Part shown: positions 27,132 through 36,341 of the stretch, one piece after another | How positions within the stretch are numbered: position 1 is the first letter of the stretch | Layout of the letters: the number at the start of each line of letters is the position of its first letter | Origin: Sphingopyxis jiangsuensis | GTDB taxonomy: Bacteria; Pseudomonadota; Alphaproteobacteria; Sphingomonadales; Sphingomonadaceae | Reading direction: 5' to 3' | NCBI RefSeq assembly: GCF_016734905.1 | Contig: NZ_JAERPO010000001.1 | Location: forward strand, 248,001 to 312,000 | DNA length: 64,000 nucleotides | The notes under the pieces: model-generated | What the model saw: only the letters and a program-made list of their open reading frames with translations | What the model was told of the DNA's origin: nothing | Databases searched by the model: none | Translations under genes and position numbers: made by a program

Positions 27132-27712
27132 AATCTCTCTCCGGTCACGATAAATTCCTGTTCGGTCAACACAGCGTCGAGCGGCATGTCGGTGGCCTCC
27201 AGCGGCATGGCATCGACCTCCTGCACTGACCAGCCGATTCCGATGCGCAGTGCGTGCGGATGCGCGGCGAACCAGCGATCATAGTGGCCGCCGCCTTGGC
27301 CGATGCGCCCCCCGTGGCGGTCAAACCCGACGAGCGGGCAGAGAATCAGATCGGGAACTGCTGACGCGCTGTCGTCGCTGGGCTGCTGTACTCCCCACGG
27401 GCCGTCGAAAAGCGAGTCGTCTGCCGTCCACCGACGAAATGTCATTTCATCCAAGCGCGAGGCGTGATGTGGAAGCGCGAGCGCGGCAAGGTCGGCAGTC
27501 ATCGGTACAATATCGGGTTCGGCGCCCATTGCGACATAGGCGCCGACAAGCGAATTGGGGTCAAGCAGCGCGGCAATCGGGGCGGGGAGCGTGCGAAAGG
27601 CGCTCATGCGTGTGATCATATCGAGATTGGCCGCAAAATGCCGCCGCCGGAATCGCAGCTTTTCGCGCAACCTCTGCTTTTGTTCCGCCACGTCGGAGGG
27701 CGCGTCGGGCAT
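27128..27712 (-). CDS. fau: 5-formyltetrahydrofolate cyclo-ligase
   Basis: 194 residues. ATP-dependent conversion of 5-formyl-THF to 5,10-methenyl-THF. Visible: KQRLREKLRFRRR at the N-terminus, VGAYVAMGAEPD, the C-terminal LILCPLVGFDRHGGRIGQGG followed by HYDRWF. In proteobacteria this gene commonly lies directly behind 6S RNA and zapA, exactly as here. Confidence 0.93.
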   Translation of the reverse strand: MPDAPSDVAEQKQRLREKLRFRRRHFAANLDMITRMSAFRTLPAPIAALLDPNSLVGAYVAMGAEPDIVPMTADLAALALPHHASRLDEMTFRRWTADDSLFDGPWGVQQPSDDSASAVPDLILCPLVGFDRHGGRIGQGGGHYDRWFAAHPHALRIGIGWSVQEVDAMPLEATDMPLDAVLTEQEFIVTGERL

Positions 27713-27736
27713 TGTCGATCAGGCCCCTTCAGGGGT

Positions 27737-27908
27737 GGCAGTTGGCGGGACCGCCGTGGTCGTTTGCCGGAAGATCCTCTGACGCCAGTAACGTCAGGTG
27801 GGGGCCATGTACGTCGGACCAGGGTCCGGGCAGGGACAGCTCCCTTGGATGATGTATCGCCTCAGGGATATTCACAGCGGCTCGTACCGGGCAGTGCCCG
27901 CCGCTGCC
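27737..27908 (-). ncRNA. ssrS: 6S RNA (predicted)
   Basis: The 221-base gap between zapA and the cyclo-ligase gene, all on the minus strand, is the conserved 6S RNA position. On the minus strand the ends pair: 5' GGCAGCGGCGGG with 3' CCCGCCAACTGCC, leaving a small bulge, which closes a 172-nt rod. Inner complementary stretches and an unpaired middle fit the 6S shape, a mimic of an open promoter that binds the housekeeping RNA polymerase. Ends were placed on the terminal helix and may be off by several bases. No covariance search was run. Confidence 0.75.
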
Positions 27909-27933
27909 TATGTAGGGAGGCCGACGCCCGGTC

Positions 27934-28353
27934 TCAAGCCATTTGCTCGATCGACGTGGCGAGCGCTTCGATACGATCTGCAATCTGCATCAACGCCCGG
28001 TCGTGCGAAGGACGTCCCGTGGCGGCCGTCGGCGCCTTTTTCAGCGCTTCCAGTTCGGCTTTCGTTGCCTTCAACTCGTCGCGTGCCTGCGACTCGCGGC
28101 TCTCGGCAAGCGCGACCGCTGCGCGCAGCGTGTCGGATTGCGGTTCGGCCTTGTTCATCTTCTCGCGGATTTCCTGCGCTTCGTCGGCCAGCATCAATGC
28201 GGCGAAAAGCAGTTGCCGGACTTCGGTGCCGCCTTGGATATTGCGCGCCTTTTCATCGACGAGCGCGGCGAGCTGGCGCAATTGGTCTTCTTCGCCGTCG
28301 GCGCAGTGAACATCGTAGGGGCGCCCGGCCACAGTGAGTTTGACGTCAGCCAC
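27934..28353 (-). CDS. zapA: Cell-division protein ZapA
   Basis: 139 residues. ZapA tetramers bundle FtsZ filaments at the Z-ring. The N-terminal globular part reads VKLTVAGRPYDVHCADGEEDQL, followed by LAALVDEKARNI and a long coiled coil from about residue 60 onward (EIREKMNKAE ... ELEALKK). The GTG start at 28353 is preceded by CGGAGG and overlaps the end of the upstream coiled-coil gene by eight bases. Confidence 0.9.
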   Translation of the reverse strand: MADVKLTVAGRPYDVHCADGEEDQLRQLAALVDEKARNIQGGTEVRQLLFAALMLADEAQEIREKMNKAEPQSDTLRAAVALAESRESQARDELKATKAELEALKKAPTAATGRPSHDRALMQIADRIEALATSIEQMA

Positions 28354-28546
28354 GACCCGCCTCCGCAATCAACCGGTCGAGTTCGCCGATCACCGCCGCC
28401 ACTTCGGCTTTCAACGCCGTCTGGTCGGTGCCATCAGCGGGTGCCGTAGAGCGATTCGCGCGTTCGGCGAGCGCCTTTTCAATGCGGCTTAGCGCACGCT
28501 CGATGCGACCAATTGCCAGGCTGGATTCGTCGAGATCGAGTTCCAT
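28346..28546 (-). CDS. Small coiled-coil protein upstream of zapA, ZauP-like
   Basis: 66 residues, almost entirely one predicted helix with heptad-like leucines, isoleucines and alanines (IGRIERALSRIEKALAER, then LKAEVAAVIGELDRLIAEA). In Caulobacter a coiled-coil protein encoded immediately upstream of zapA, ZauP, works with ZapA to focus the Z-ring. Position, strand, overlap with zapA and coiled-coil character match; sequence identity to ZauP could not be tested. Confidence 0.72.
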   Translation of the reverse strand: MELDLDESSLAIGRIERALSRIEKALAERANRSTAPADGTDQTALKAEVAAVIGELDRLIAEAGRG

Positions 28547-28691
28547 GTCGAAGGATTAGCAGTGCGATGTAACCGGTGCAATTGCCTCTTGGAGCCGAAA
28601 TGCACGTCAATATTTACCGCGGGCGGTTGACTTCGGCCCCTACGGCCGCAAAGGGCTTTGCGCATCGCCATTCCAGCCATTTTCCGGGGAC

Positions 28692-30662
28692 ATGATGACT
28701 CTGCCCGAACGCCAACTCGCCAACGCCATCCGCGCTCTTGCCATGGACGCCGTCCAGGCCGCGAACAGCGGGCATCCGGGAATGCCGATGGGCATGGCCG
28801 ACGTCGCGACGGTACTTTATTCGGACTATCTGAAGTTCGATCCCGCCGACCCGAAATGGGCCGACCGCGACCGATTCGTACTGTCGGCGGGGCATGGGTC
28901 GATGCTTGTCTATGCGACGCTGCATCTGAGTGGTTATGCGCGACCGACGATCGACGATATCCGCAATTTCCGCCAGTTGCACAGCCCGTGCGCCGGACAC
29001 CCCGAGAATTTCGAGCTCGAAGGCGTCGAAACGACGACCGGGCCGCTGGGGCAGGGACTTGCCACCTCGGTCGGGATGGCGATCGCCGAGCGCCACCTGA
29101 ACGCCATCTATGGCGACGAATTGGTCGATCACCGCACTTGGGTCATCGCCGGCGACGGCTGCCTGATGGAAGGCATCAACCACGAGGCGATCGGCCTTGC
29201 GGGGCATTTGCAACTCGGCCGCCTGATCGTCCTGTGGGATGATAACAAGATCACCATCGACGGGTCGACCGACCTGTCGACGAGCGAAGACGTCAAGGCG
29301 CGCTATGCGGCGACGGGCTGGCATGTCGAAAGCTGCGACGGGCACGATCCTGCCGATATTCGCCGAGCAATCGACGCGGCGCTCGCCGATAATCGGCCGT
29401 CGCTGATCGCCTGCCGGACGATCATCGGTTTCGGTGCGCCGAACAAGCAGGGCACCTCGGCAACCCACGGCTCGCCGCTGGGCGGGGACGAGGTCGCGGC
29501 GGCGCGCGCCGAACTCGATTGGCCTCATGAGCCGTTCGTCGTTCCAAGCGACGTTGCTTTGGATTGGGCTGCGTTCGGAGAAAAAGGCAAAAAACTTCAT
29601 GCGGAATGGAGTGGTCGCCTTGCAAATCACGAAAAGAAAAAGGAATTTGAAGATCGTGTGAGCAGCGCCATTGCGCCGGGCGATGCGTTCAAGGCCTATC
29701 TGGACGGGCTGGTTGCCGATCCGCCGAAGGTCGCGACGCGCAAGGCGTCGGAGAATGCTCTGACCGCGCTCACCGCCGACATTGCCGCGCTCGTCGGCGG
29801 GAGCGCCGACCTCACCGGTTCGAATAATACCAAAACATCGTCAACCAAGCCGCTGACAAAAGACGATTATTCAGGCCGATATGTCTATTACGGCATCCGC
29901 GAATTCGGCATGGCTGCGGCAATGAATGGCATGGCCCTGCACGGCGGCGTCGTGCCCTATGGCGGGACTTTCCTTGTCTTTGCCGACTATTGCCGCGCCG
30001 CGATTCGTCTGTCGGCGCTTCAGAAGCAGCGCGTCGTCTATGTAATGACGCACGACAGCATCGGTCTCGGCGAAGATGGGCCGACGCACCAGCCGATCGA
30101 GCATCTCCAATCGCTGCGGGCGATGCCCAATCTGCTCGTCATGCGCCCCGCCGACGCGGTCGAGACCGCAGAATGCTGGGCAATTGCACTGGCGCAAAAG
30201 GAGCGGCCGTCGCTGCTCGCGCTCACGCGCCAGAATCTGCCGCCGGTGCGTCATGACGTCACGGAAAATCTTTGCGCGAAAGGCGCTTACCGCCTGCGCG
30301 CGGCGAATGCGTCGCGCCGCGTGGTGCTCGTCGCGACGGGGTCGGAAGTGTCGCTGGCGCTGGCCGTCGCCGACCAGCTCGAAGCCGCAGGGCAGGGCGC
30401 CGACGTCGTATCAATGGTGTCGACCGAGCTTTTCGACGAACAGGATGCCGGTTATCGCGCCGACATTCTGCCCGACGATGCGCTACTCGTTTCCATCGAA
30501 GCCGGCACAACCTTTGGCTGGGAACGCTATACCGGACGCGATGGAATGCGCTTCGGCATTGACAGTTTCGGCGCCTCGGCACCGATTGAAGACCTATTCA
30601 AGCATTTTGGCCTCACCGCCGATGCTATCGCCCCCCAGATACTGGCCCGGCTCGGCTCCTGA
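28692..30662 (+). CDS. tkt: Transketolase
   Basis: 656 residues, TPP-dependent ketol transfer in the pentose phosphate pathway. N-domain: [41 protein letters not shown], and TPP motif [13 protein letters not shown]. Middle: [19 protein letters not shown] and [19 protein letters not shown]. Two adjacent ATGs (28692, 28695) make the start ambiguous by one codon. The stretch 29581-29660 is AT-rich (32 of 80 G or C). It leads a run of carbon-metabolism genes. Confidence 0.96.
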   Translation: MMTLPERQLANAIRALAMDAVQAANSGHPGMPMGMADVATVLYSDYLKFDPADPKWADRDRFVLSAGHGSMLVYATLHLSGYARPTIDDIRNFRQLHSPCAGHPENFELEGVETTTGPLGQGLATSVGMAIAERHLNAIYGDELVDHRTWVIAGDGCLMEGINHEAIGLAGHLQLGRLIVLWDDNKITIDGSTDLSTSEDVKARYAATGWHVESCDGHDPADIRRAIDAALADNRPSLIACRTIIGFGAPNKQGTSATHGSPLGGDEVAAARAELDWPHEPFVVPSDVALDWAAFGEKGKKLHAEWSGRLANHEKKKEFEDRVSSAIAPGDAFKAYLDGLVADPPKVATRKASENALTALTADIAALVGGSADLTGSNNTKTSSTKPLTKDDYSGRYVYYGIREFGMAAAMNGMALHGGVVPYGGTFLVFADYCRAAIRLSALQKQRVVYVMTHDSIGLGEDGPTHQPIEHLQSLRAMPNLLVMRPADAVETAECWAIALAQKERPSLLALTRQNLPPVRHDVTENLCAKGAYRLRAANASRRVVLVATGSEVSLALAVADQLEAAGQGADVVSMVSTELFDEQDAGYRADILPDDALLVSIEAGTTFGWERYTGRDGMRFGIDSFGASAPIEDLFKHFGLTADAIAPQILARLGS

Positions 30663-30697
30663 GCCGTCGGACTACTCCGCAGAAAGGACGCTTTGAT

Positions 30698-31705
30698 ATG
30701 GCAGTGAAAGTCGCAATCAACGGTTTCGGACGCATCGGTCGCCTCGTCGCGCGCGCCATCCTCGAGCGCCCCGATTGCGGGCTCGAGCTTGTCGCGATCA
30801 ACGACCTGGCCGATGCAAAGGCCAATGCACTGCTGTTCAAGCGCGACAGCGTCCACGGTCCGTTCCCGGGCGACGTGTCGGCCGAAGGCGATCAGATGAT
30901 CGTCAATGGCAAGGCAATCAAGGTAACAGCCGAGCGCGACCCGGCCAACCTGCCGCACGGCGAGCTTGGCGTCGACATCGCGCTGGAATGCACCGGTTTC
31001 TTCACCGATGCCGATAGCGCGGGCAAGCATCTCGCCGCCGGAGCGAAGCGCGTGCTGATCTCGGCGCCGGCCAAGGGCGTCGATCTGACCGTTGTTTACG
31101 GTGTCAACCACGACAAGCTGACCGCCGATCACAAGATCGTCTCGAACGCGAGCTGCACGACCAACTGCCTCGCGCCGGTCGCCAAGGTGCTCAACGACAC
31201 GCTCGGCATCGAGCGCGGGCTGATGACCACCGTTCACGCCTATACCAACGACCAGAAGATTCTCGACCAGATCCACGGCGACATGCGCCGCGCGCGTGCC
31301 GCCGGCATGTCGATCATCCCGACGACGACGGGTGCGGCGCGCGCGGTCGGCGAAGTGCTGCCCGAACTCAAGGGCAAGCTTGACGGTTCGGCGATCCGCG
31401 TTCCGACGCCCAACGTCAGCCTCGTCGACCTGACCTTCACGCCAAAGCGCGACACGACGAAGGATGAGGTCAATGCGATCCTCAAGGAAGCGGCCGAAGG
31501 CGCGCTCAAGGGCGTTCTCGCTTTCTCGGACGAACCGCTCGTCTCGATCGACTATAACCATTGCCCCGCCAGCTCGACGGTCGACAGCCTTGAAACGGCA
31601 GTTCTCGAAGGCAAGCTCGTCCGCGTTGTGAGTTGGTACGACAATGAATGGGGTTTCTCGAACCGCATGGTCGATACCGCGACCGTGATTGCGGGCTTGC
31701 TTTAA
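30698..31705 (+). CDS. gap: Glyceraldehyde-3-phosphate dehydrogenase, type I
   Basis: 335 residues. NAD-binding [10 protein letters not shown] at the N-terminus, catalytic cysteine in [12 protein letters not shown], partner histidine in [10 protein letters not shown], and [13 protein letters not shown] near the end. Starts 35 bases after tkt with AGAAAGGA upstream. Works with pgk and fba next door in lower glycolysis or gluconeogenesis and the Entner-Doudoroff pathway. Confidence 0.97.
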   Translation: MAVKVAINGFGRIGRLVARAILERPDCGLELVAINDLADAKANALLFKRDSVHGPFPGDVSAEGDQMIVNGKAIKVTAERDPANLPHGELGVDIALECTGFFTDADSAGKHLAAGAKRVLISAPAKGVDLTVVYGVNHDKLTADHKIVSNASCTTNCLAPVAKVLNDTLGIERGLMTTVHAYTNDQKILDQIHGDMRRARAAGMSIIPTTTGAARAVGEVLPELKGKLDGSAIRVPTPNVSLVDLTFTPKRDTTKDEVNAILKEAAEGALKGVLAFSDEPLVSIDYNHCPASSTVDSLETAVLEGKLVRVVSWYDNEWGFSNRMVDTATVIAGLL

Positions 31706-31717
31706 CTCCCCGCGCCC

Positions 31718-31810
31718 TTGCGAAGGCAGGGGCTCATCTCCAGCCGGATCGAGATGAAGCGGACGGCGGCGGAAACGGACAGAATAGGAGATGGGCCCCT
31801 GCCTTCGCAG
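31718..31810. repeat. Long inverted repeat between gap and pgk
   Basis: Arms 31718-31741 and 31787-31810 are reverse complements at 22 of 24 bases (core GCGAAGGCAGGGGC), separated by 45 bases. It starts 13 bases after the gap stop. The transcript could fold into a stable hairpin between the two glycolytic genes. There is no T run, so it looks like a REP-type palindrome and not an intrinsic terminator; it may still influence relative mRNA stability. Confidence 0.8.
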
Positions 31811-31839
31811 AGGCACACTCCGGGTACGGAGTGAAGCGA

Positions 31840-33036
31840 ATGACCGCATTCAACACCCTCGACGACATCGGCGATGTCACCGGAAAGCGCGTCCTCGTGC
31901 GCGTCGACCTCAACGTCCCGATGATCGGCGGCGCGGTGAGCGACGCCACGCGGCTTCAGGCGGCGGTGCCGACAATCCGCGAACTGTCCGACAAGGGCGC
32001 AATCGTCCTGCTGCTCGCGCATTTCGGCCGTCCCAAGGGCGCGAAGAACCCGACGCAATCGCTGAGCCTCGTCATGGGCGGACTCGAGGACGTGTTGGGC
32101 CACAGCGTGATGTTCATTCCCGACTGCATCGGTGAAGGGGCGAAGGCCGGCATTTCGGTGCTCGCACCCGGTGACGTCGCCGTGCTCGAAAATACGCGCT
32201 TTTATGCGGGTGAAGAAAAGAACGATCCGGTTTTTGCCGATGCGCTCGCCGAGGTTGGCGACTTTTATGTCAACGACGCCTTTTCGGCCGCGCACCGTGC
32301 GCACGGGTCGACCGAAGGCATCGCTCACCGCTTGCCTGCCTTTGCCGGACGGGCGATGGAAGCTGAACTGACTGCCCTTGACGCCGCACTTGGCAACCCG
32401 GCACATCCGGTCGCTGCAGTTGTCGGCGGCGCCAAGGTGTCGACCAAGATCGACGTGCTGCGCAACCTGGTGGGCAAGGTCGATCATCTCATCATCGGCG
32501 GCGGCATGGCGAACACCTTTCTCGCGGCACGCGGCGTCGATGTCGGCAAGTCGCTCTGCGAGCACGATCTCGTCGATACCGCCAACGCGATTTTCGAGGC
32601 AGCCGACAGTGCAGGATGCACGATCCATCTGCCCTATGACGTCGTGGTGGCAAAGCAGTTCGCGCCCAACCCGCCGACGCGCACGATCAACGTCCACGAG
32701 GTCGCGGCGGATGAAATGATCCTCGACGTCGGCCCCGCAGCAGTCGAGGCGCTGGCGGACGTGCTGAAAACCTGCCGCACGCTCGTCTGGAACGGCCCGC
32801 TCGGTGCGTTCGAGACGCCTCCATTCGATACGGCGACCGTCGCGCTTGCCCAGACAGCGGCTGCGTTGACGCGCGAAGGTTCGCTTATTTCGGTTGCGGG
32901 TGGCGGCGACACGGTGGCCGCCCTCAATCATGCCGGGGCTGCCGCCGACTTCACTTTCGTTTCAACCGCCGGCGGCGCCTTCCTCGAATGGATGGAAGGT
33001 AAACCGTTGCCGGGAGTCGACGCCCTCAAATCCTGA
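31840..33036 (+). CDS. pgk: Phosphoglycerate kinase
   Basis: 398 residues. RVDLNVP at the N-terminus, [35 protein letters not shown], and the nucleotide loop [15 protein letters not shown] 31840 is preceded by GGAG at good spacing, in the tail of the inverted-repeat region. Reversible transfer of phosphate between 1,3-bisphosphoglycerate and ADP. Confidence 0.96.
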   Translation: MTAFNTLDDIGDVTGKRVLVRVDLNVPMIGGAVSDATRLQAAVPTIRELSDKGAIVLLLAHFGRPKGAKNPTQSLSLVMGGLEDVLGHSVMFIPDCIGEGAKAGISVLAPGDVAVLENTRFYAGEEKNDPVFADALAEVGDFYVNDAFSAAHRAHGSTEGIAHRLPAFAGRAMEAELTALDAALGNPAHPVAAVVGGAKVSTKIDVLRNLVGKVDHLIIGGGMANTFLAARGVDVGKSLCEHDLVDTANAIFEAADSAGCTIHLPYDVVVAKQFAPNPPTRTINVHEVAADEMILDVGPAAVEALADVLKTCRTLVWNGPLGAFETPPFDTATVALAQTAAALTREGSLISVAGGGDTVAALNHAGAAADFTFVSTAGGAFLEWMEGKPLPGVDALKS

Positions 33037-33112
33037 ATTTCGGCGCATTGCATCCCGTGAGCGGGGAGGCTATGCGCGCCGCGACATACGTATGCAAACA
33101 GCCGGAGTTCCC

Positions 33113-34003
33113 ATGACAACCGCCAACGCCGCCATGCTTGAAAAGATCAATTCGGGGCAGGGTTTCATCGCTGCGCTCGACCAGAGCGGCGGTTCGACGC
33201 CCAAGGCGCTCAAAGGCTATGGCATCGGAGATGATGCTTTTTCCAGCGACGAGGAAATGTTCGCGCTGATCCACGCAATGCGCAGCCGTATCGTTACTTC
33301 GCCTTGTTTCGATGGCGCCAAGGTAATCGGTGCGATTCTGTTCGAGCGCACAATGGACGGTGAAGCGGGCGGGAAGCCGGTGCCCGAACTGCTGTGGGAG
33401 CGGGGCGTGGTGCCCTTTCTGAAGGTCGACAAGGGGCTGGAGGCCGAGGCCGATGGCGTCCAACTGATGAAGCCCAACCCCGACCTTGACGCACTTTGTG
33501 AACGTGCGTTGGCGAAAGGCATTTTCGGCACCAAGATGCGCAGCGTCGTCAACCTCGCCAATGCCGCCGGAATCAAGGCGATCGTCGAACAACAATTTGC
33601 CGAAGCCAAGCGCATTGCAGCGCATGGCTTGGTCCCGATCATCGAGCCCGAGGTCAACATCAAGAGCGCAGAGCGCGACGCCGCCGACCGTCTGTTGCTG
33701 AAAGAAATCACCGCGGCGCTTGAGAGCTGGGATGGCGCACCGGTCATGCTCAAGCTGTCGATCCCGGCAGAGGCGAATCTGTTTGCGCCGCTCGTCGCGC
33801 ACGCAAAGGTGCTGCGCGTTGTCGCGCTGTCGGGCGGTTTTTCGCGCGCCGACGCGTGCGCAGAACTGGCGAGGAACCCAGGCATGATCGCAAGCTTCAG
33901 CCGCGCACTGCTCGAGGACCTGCGCGCCTCGATGAGTGACGATGAATTCGATGCATCGTTGCGTGGCGCAATCGAAGAGATTCACGCTGCGTCGGTGGCC
34001 TGA
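33113..34003 (+). CDS. fba: Class I fructose-bisphosphate aldolase
   Basis: 296 residues, the short bacterial class I form. FIAALDQSGGSTPKAL near the N-terminus, ILFERTMDG, PFLKVDKGLE, GTKMRSVVN, the region IEPEVNIKS, and VMLKLSIPAE with the Schiff-base lysine. Splits fructose-1,6-bisphosphate without a metal ion. The ATG at 33113 has CCGGAG upstream. It lies 76 bases after pgk and closes the carbon cluster. Confidence 0.92.
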   Translation: MTTANAAMLEKINSGQGFIAALDQSGGSTPKALKGYGIGDDAFSSDEEMFALIHAMRSRIVTSPCFDGAKVIGAILFERTMDGEAGGKPVPELLWERGVVPFLKVDKGLEAEADGVQLMKPNPDLDALCERALAKGIFGTKMRSVVNLANAAGIKAIVEQQFAEAKRIAAHGLVPIIEPEVNIKSAERDAADRLLLKEITAALESWDGAPVMLKLSIPAEANLFAPLVAHAKVLRVVALSGGFSRADACAELARNPGMIASFSRALLEDLRASMSDDEFDASLRGAIEEIHAASVA

Positions 34004-34023
34004 CCGGCACAACGGATAGTGCC

Positions 34024-34422
34024 TCACAACCCGCCGTCGAAGCGTAGCGAAAAGCGATAATCCTCGCGTCGAATCGGTTCGCCTGCCCGCTTTTCCGGGC
34101 GTACGGATTCGAACAAGATCGAGCCGTCGGCAATCGGTGTTCGCTCGCCCAGCGTCGCTTCAAACGGCATTTGCTCGCCATTACCGCGAATCCACACCAT
34201 CTTGACCCGTACCTGGCCGGCCCAGACGCATTGGAAGTCAACGGGGCAGCGACTGTCTTCCAATATGGCGACGGGCATGACGATCGGGCCGTCGACATAG
34301 GCGCGCTCCCCCAGCGCTACATCGCGCGCATCGGCGAGCGGCGGGGGAATCTGGCTGGTCGCGCATGCCGCCACCGACAGCGGCGCTGCAAGGATGGCAA
34401 GGTGCAAGGTTGCTTTCTGCAT
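34024..34422 (-). CDS. Putative lipoprotein of unknown function
   Basis: 132 residues with a hydrophobic signal and lipobox SVAACAT. The mature part has two cysteines in CPVDFQCVW that could form a disulfide, followed by an IRG turn and a beta-rich C-terminus ending RFSLRFDGGL. The ATG at 34422 gives the signal peptide; a longer upstream extension is arginine-rich and not credible. It is convergent with fba and divergent from thiE by 35 bases. Confidence 0.72.
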   Translation of the reverse strand: MQKATLHLAILAAPLSVAACATSQIPPPLADARDVALGERAYVDGPIVMPVAILEDSRCPVDFQCVWAGQVRVKMVWIRGNGEQMPFEATLGERTPIADGSILFESVRPEKRAGEPIRREDYRFSLRFDGGL

Positions 34423-34457
34423 TTGCGGGACTTTGGCGCCGTCGCTATGAACCCGCC

Positions 34458-35096
34458 ATGACCGCACCCTCTTGCCAGCTCTATCTCGTTTCCCCGCTCG
34501 ATGTCGGCGACGATTTTCCCGCGCACTTGGAAGAAGCGTTGGCCGCAGCGCCCGTCGCGGCCTTCCAGTTTCGGGTGAAGAATGTCGACCAGCACGCCGC
34601 GGCCCGGCTTGCTGCACCACTTCAGGAGATTTGCACGGCGCACGGTGTCGCCTTCATCGTCAATGACGATATGGCGCTCGCCAAGCGGCTGCACGCCGAC
34701 GGCGTCCATCTCGGGCAGGGCGACGGCGATCCGCGCGAGGCGCGCCGCCTGCTCGGCCCCAATGCGCAGATCGGCGTTACATGCCATGCGAGTCGCCATT
34801 TTGCGATGGAAGCGGGCGAGGCAGGCGCGGACTATGTGGCCTTCGGCGCCTTTTTTCCGACGACGACCAAGGCAGTCGAGCATCGTGCCGAGCCGGAGAT
34901 ACTGACCTGGTGGCAGGGATTGTTCGAGCTTCCGTGCGTGGCGATTGGCGGAATTACGCCTGAGAATGCCCGCACACTGGTCGATGCGGGGGCCGACTTC
35001 CTGGCTGTATCGGGCGCAGTCTGGGCGAATCGCGACGGTCCTGCCGCCGCGGCGCGGGCCTTTGCGGCCGTTCTCGACGCTCAGCCGGCCGATTAA
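34458..35096 (+). CDS. thiE: Thiamine-phosphate synthase
   Basis: 212 residues. Joins the thiazole and pyrimidine phosphates to form thiamine phosphate. TIM-barrel marks: FQFRVKN at the substrate strand, FIVNDDMALAKRLHADGVHLGQGD (Mg/pyrophosphate region), GVTCHASRH, YVAFGAFFPTTTK, and CVAIGGITPEN. TPP made from it serves tkt and the BCKDH E1 nearby. ATG 34458; stop shares bases with a possible minus-strand small gene. Confidence 0.9.
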   Translation: MTAPSCQLYLVSPLDVGDDFPAHLEEALAAAPVAAFQFRVKNVDQHAAARLAAPLQEICTAHGVAFIVNDDMALAKRLHADGVHLGQGDGDPREARRLLGPNAQIGVTCHASRHFAMEAGEAGADYVAFGAFFPTTTKAVEHRAEPEILTWWQGLFELPCVAIGGITPENARTLVDAGADFLAVSGAVWANRDGPAAAARAFAAVLDAQPAD

Positions 35097-35257
35097 CGGT
35101 CCTCAACGCCCGGCGTGTTGTCGGCTCTGGGCGCGGGCGAAGCGCCGTCCATATCCTTGCGCCAGCCAAACAGACCCGCACACGGCGCCGGCCGCCGTTT
35201 GGCGGGTGCCGCAGCATGCCGCGGCGGCATGGTGTCGGGGAGTTCGATGCTCGTCAT
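35093..35257 (-). CDS. Possible 54-residue protein, convergent with thiE
   Basis: A short frame with basic, Pro/Ala-rich sequence (SIELPDTMPPRHAAA, later GLFGWRKDMDG) and no membrane segment. Its stop overlaps the thiE stop. Only a weak AGAGA lies upstream. The remainder of the 364-base gap between thiE and efp shows nothing else. It may be a real small gene or a chance frame. Confidence 0.3.
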   Translation of the reverse strand: MTSIELPDTMPPRHAAAPAKRRPAPCAGLFGWRKDMDGASPAPRADNTPGVEDR

Positions 35258-35460
35258 GCGTGTCTCTATGCCAGTGTCGAGGGGGCGCATATTGGATCGA
35301 TGCGTCAAATCCAATTCACTTTACCGCACTTGCTTCCGATTTGGCGCCTTGGTCCAATCGGCTTGCCCTCGCTCGCCTTCGGGGCTAAGGGCGCGCTCCT
35401 GTGACCGGCGCATCGGATGCGTCGGCGGCTCTTTCCATCCTTGTCCAGCGAGTGTGCGCG

Positions 35461-36024
35461 ATGAAAATCACCGGCGTTGAAATCCGTCCCGGCAATATTA
35501 TCGAATATGAAGGCGGTATCTGGAAGGTCACCAAGATCCAGCACACCCAGCCCGGCAAGGGCGGTGCCTATATGCAGGTCGAGGCCAAGAACCTGATTGA
35601 CGGGCGCAAGCTCAACAACCGCTTCCGCAGCGCGGACACGGTCGAAAAGGTCCGGCTCGACACCAAGGATTTCCAGTATCTCTATGCCGAGGGCGACGAC
35701 CTCGTCTTCATGGACAAGGACAGCTACGAGCAGATTACGATCGGCAAGGATGTCGTCGGCGATGCGAACGAGTTCTTGCAGGACGGCATGGATGTCGTCC
35801 TCGAGCTCTGGGAAGAGCGCCCGATCTCGGTCGAGTTACCGGAACAGATCGAGGCAACGATCGTCGAAGCCGACGCCGTGGTAAAGGGGCAGACGGCATC
35901 GTCCTCGTACAAGCCTGCTATCCTCGACAATGGTGTGCGCGTCATGGTGCCGCCGCACATTACCAGCGGGACGCGGATCGTGGTCAATGTCTATGACCGC
36001 GAATATGTCCGCCGCGCCGACTAA
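35461..36024 (+). CDS. efp: Elongation factor P
   Basis: 187 residues, three beta-barrel domains. Helps ribosomes through polyproline stretches. N-terminal [17 protein letters not shown]; the tip lysine of the first domain is in TQPGKGGAY, the site that is modified in many bacteria. C-terminal [20 protein letters not shown]-like ending is typical. ATG 35461 was chosen over an upstream in-frame extension. The stop overlaps the cupin start. Confidence 0.96.
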   Translation: MKITGVEIRPGNIIEYEGGIWKVTKIQHTQPGKGGAYMQVEAKNLIDGRKLNNRFRSADTVEKVRLDTKDFQYLYAEGDDLVFMDKDSYEQITIGKDVVGDANEFLQDGMDVVLELWEERPISVELPEQIEATIVEADAVVKGQTASSSYKPAILDNGVRVMVPPHITSGTRIVVNVYDREYVRRAD

Positions 36025-36341
36025 TGCCGACTGTCGTTACTGACGCGGCGGCCTTCACCGCCGACCGTGCGTGGGGCGCGCGCGACCTCGCCGAGATCGA
36101 GGGCGCGACCGTCCGTCTGCACTGGACCGACCAGCCGTATAAATGGCACGTCAATGACGGTGCCGAGCTTTTCTGCGTTATCGCAGGGACGGTCGACATG
36201 CATTATCGCGAGGCGGGCGAGGTCCATATCGCGCGACTGGGCGCAGGCGATATGTTCGTCGCGGACGTCGGCGACGAGCATGTCGCACATCCGGTCGGCG
36301 AAGCCCGCATCCTCGTCGTCGAACGCAAGGGATCGATCTGA
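36024..36341 (+). CDS. Small cupin-fold protein
   Basis: 105 residues. One cupin domain: WHVNDGAELFCVIAGTVDMH followed by LGAGDMFVADVGDEHVAHP, with histidines and acidic residues placed as in metal-binding cupins. No reaction can be named. Starts in the efp stop (TAATG) and stops in the start of the next gene, so it is translated in one chain with efp and the phosphatase. Confidence 0.78.
   Translation: MPTVVTDAAAFTADRAWGARDLAEIEGATVRLHWTDQPYKWHVNDGAELFCVIAGTVDMHYREAGEVHIARLGAGDMFVADVGDEHVAHPVGEARILVVERKGSI

Noticed and set aside
31718-31810. gap-pgk inverted repeat considered as an intrinsic terminator
   Set aside because: No T run on either strand and pgk lacks another obvious promoter nearby; better explained as a REP-type palindrome.
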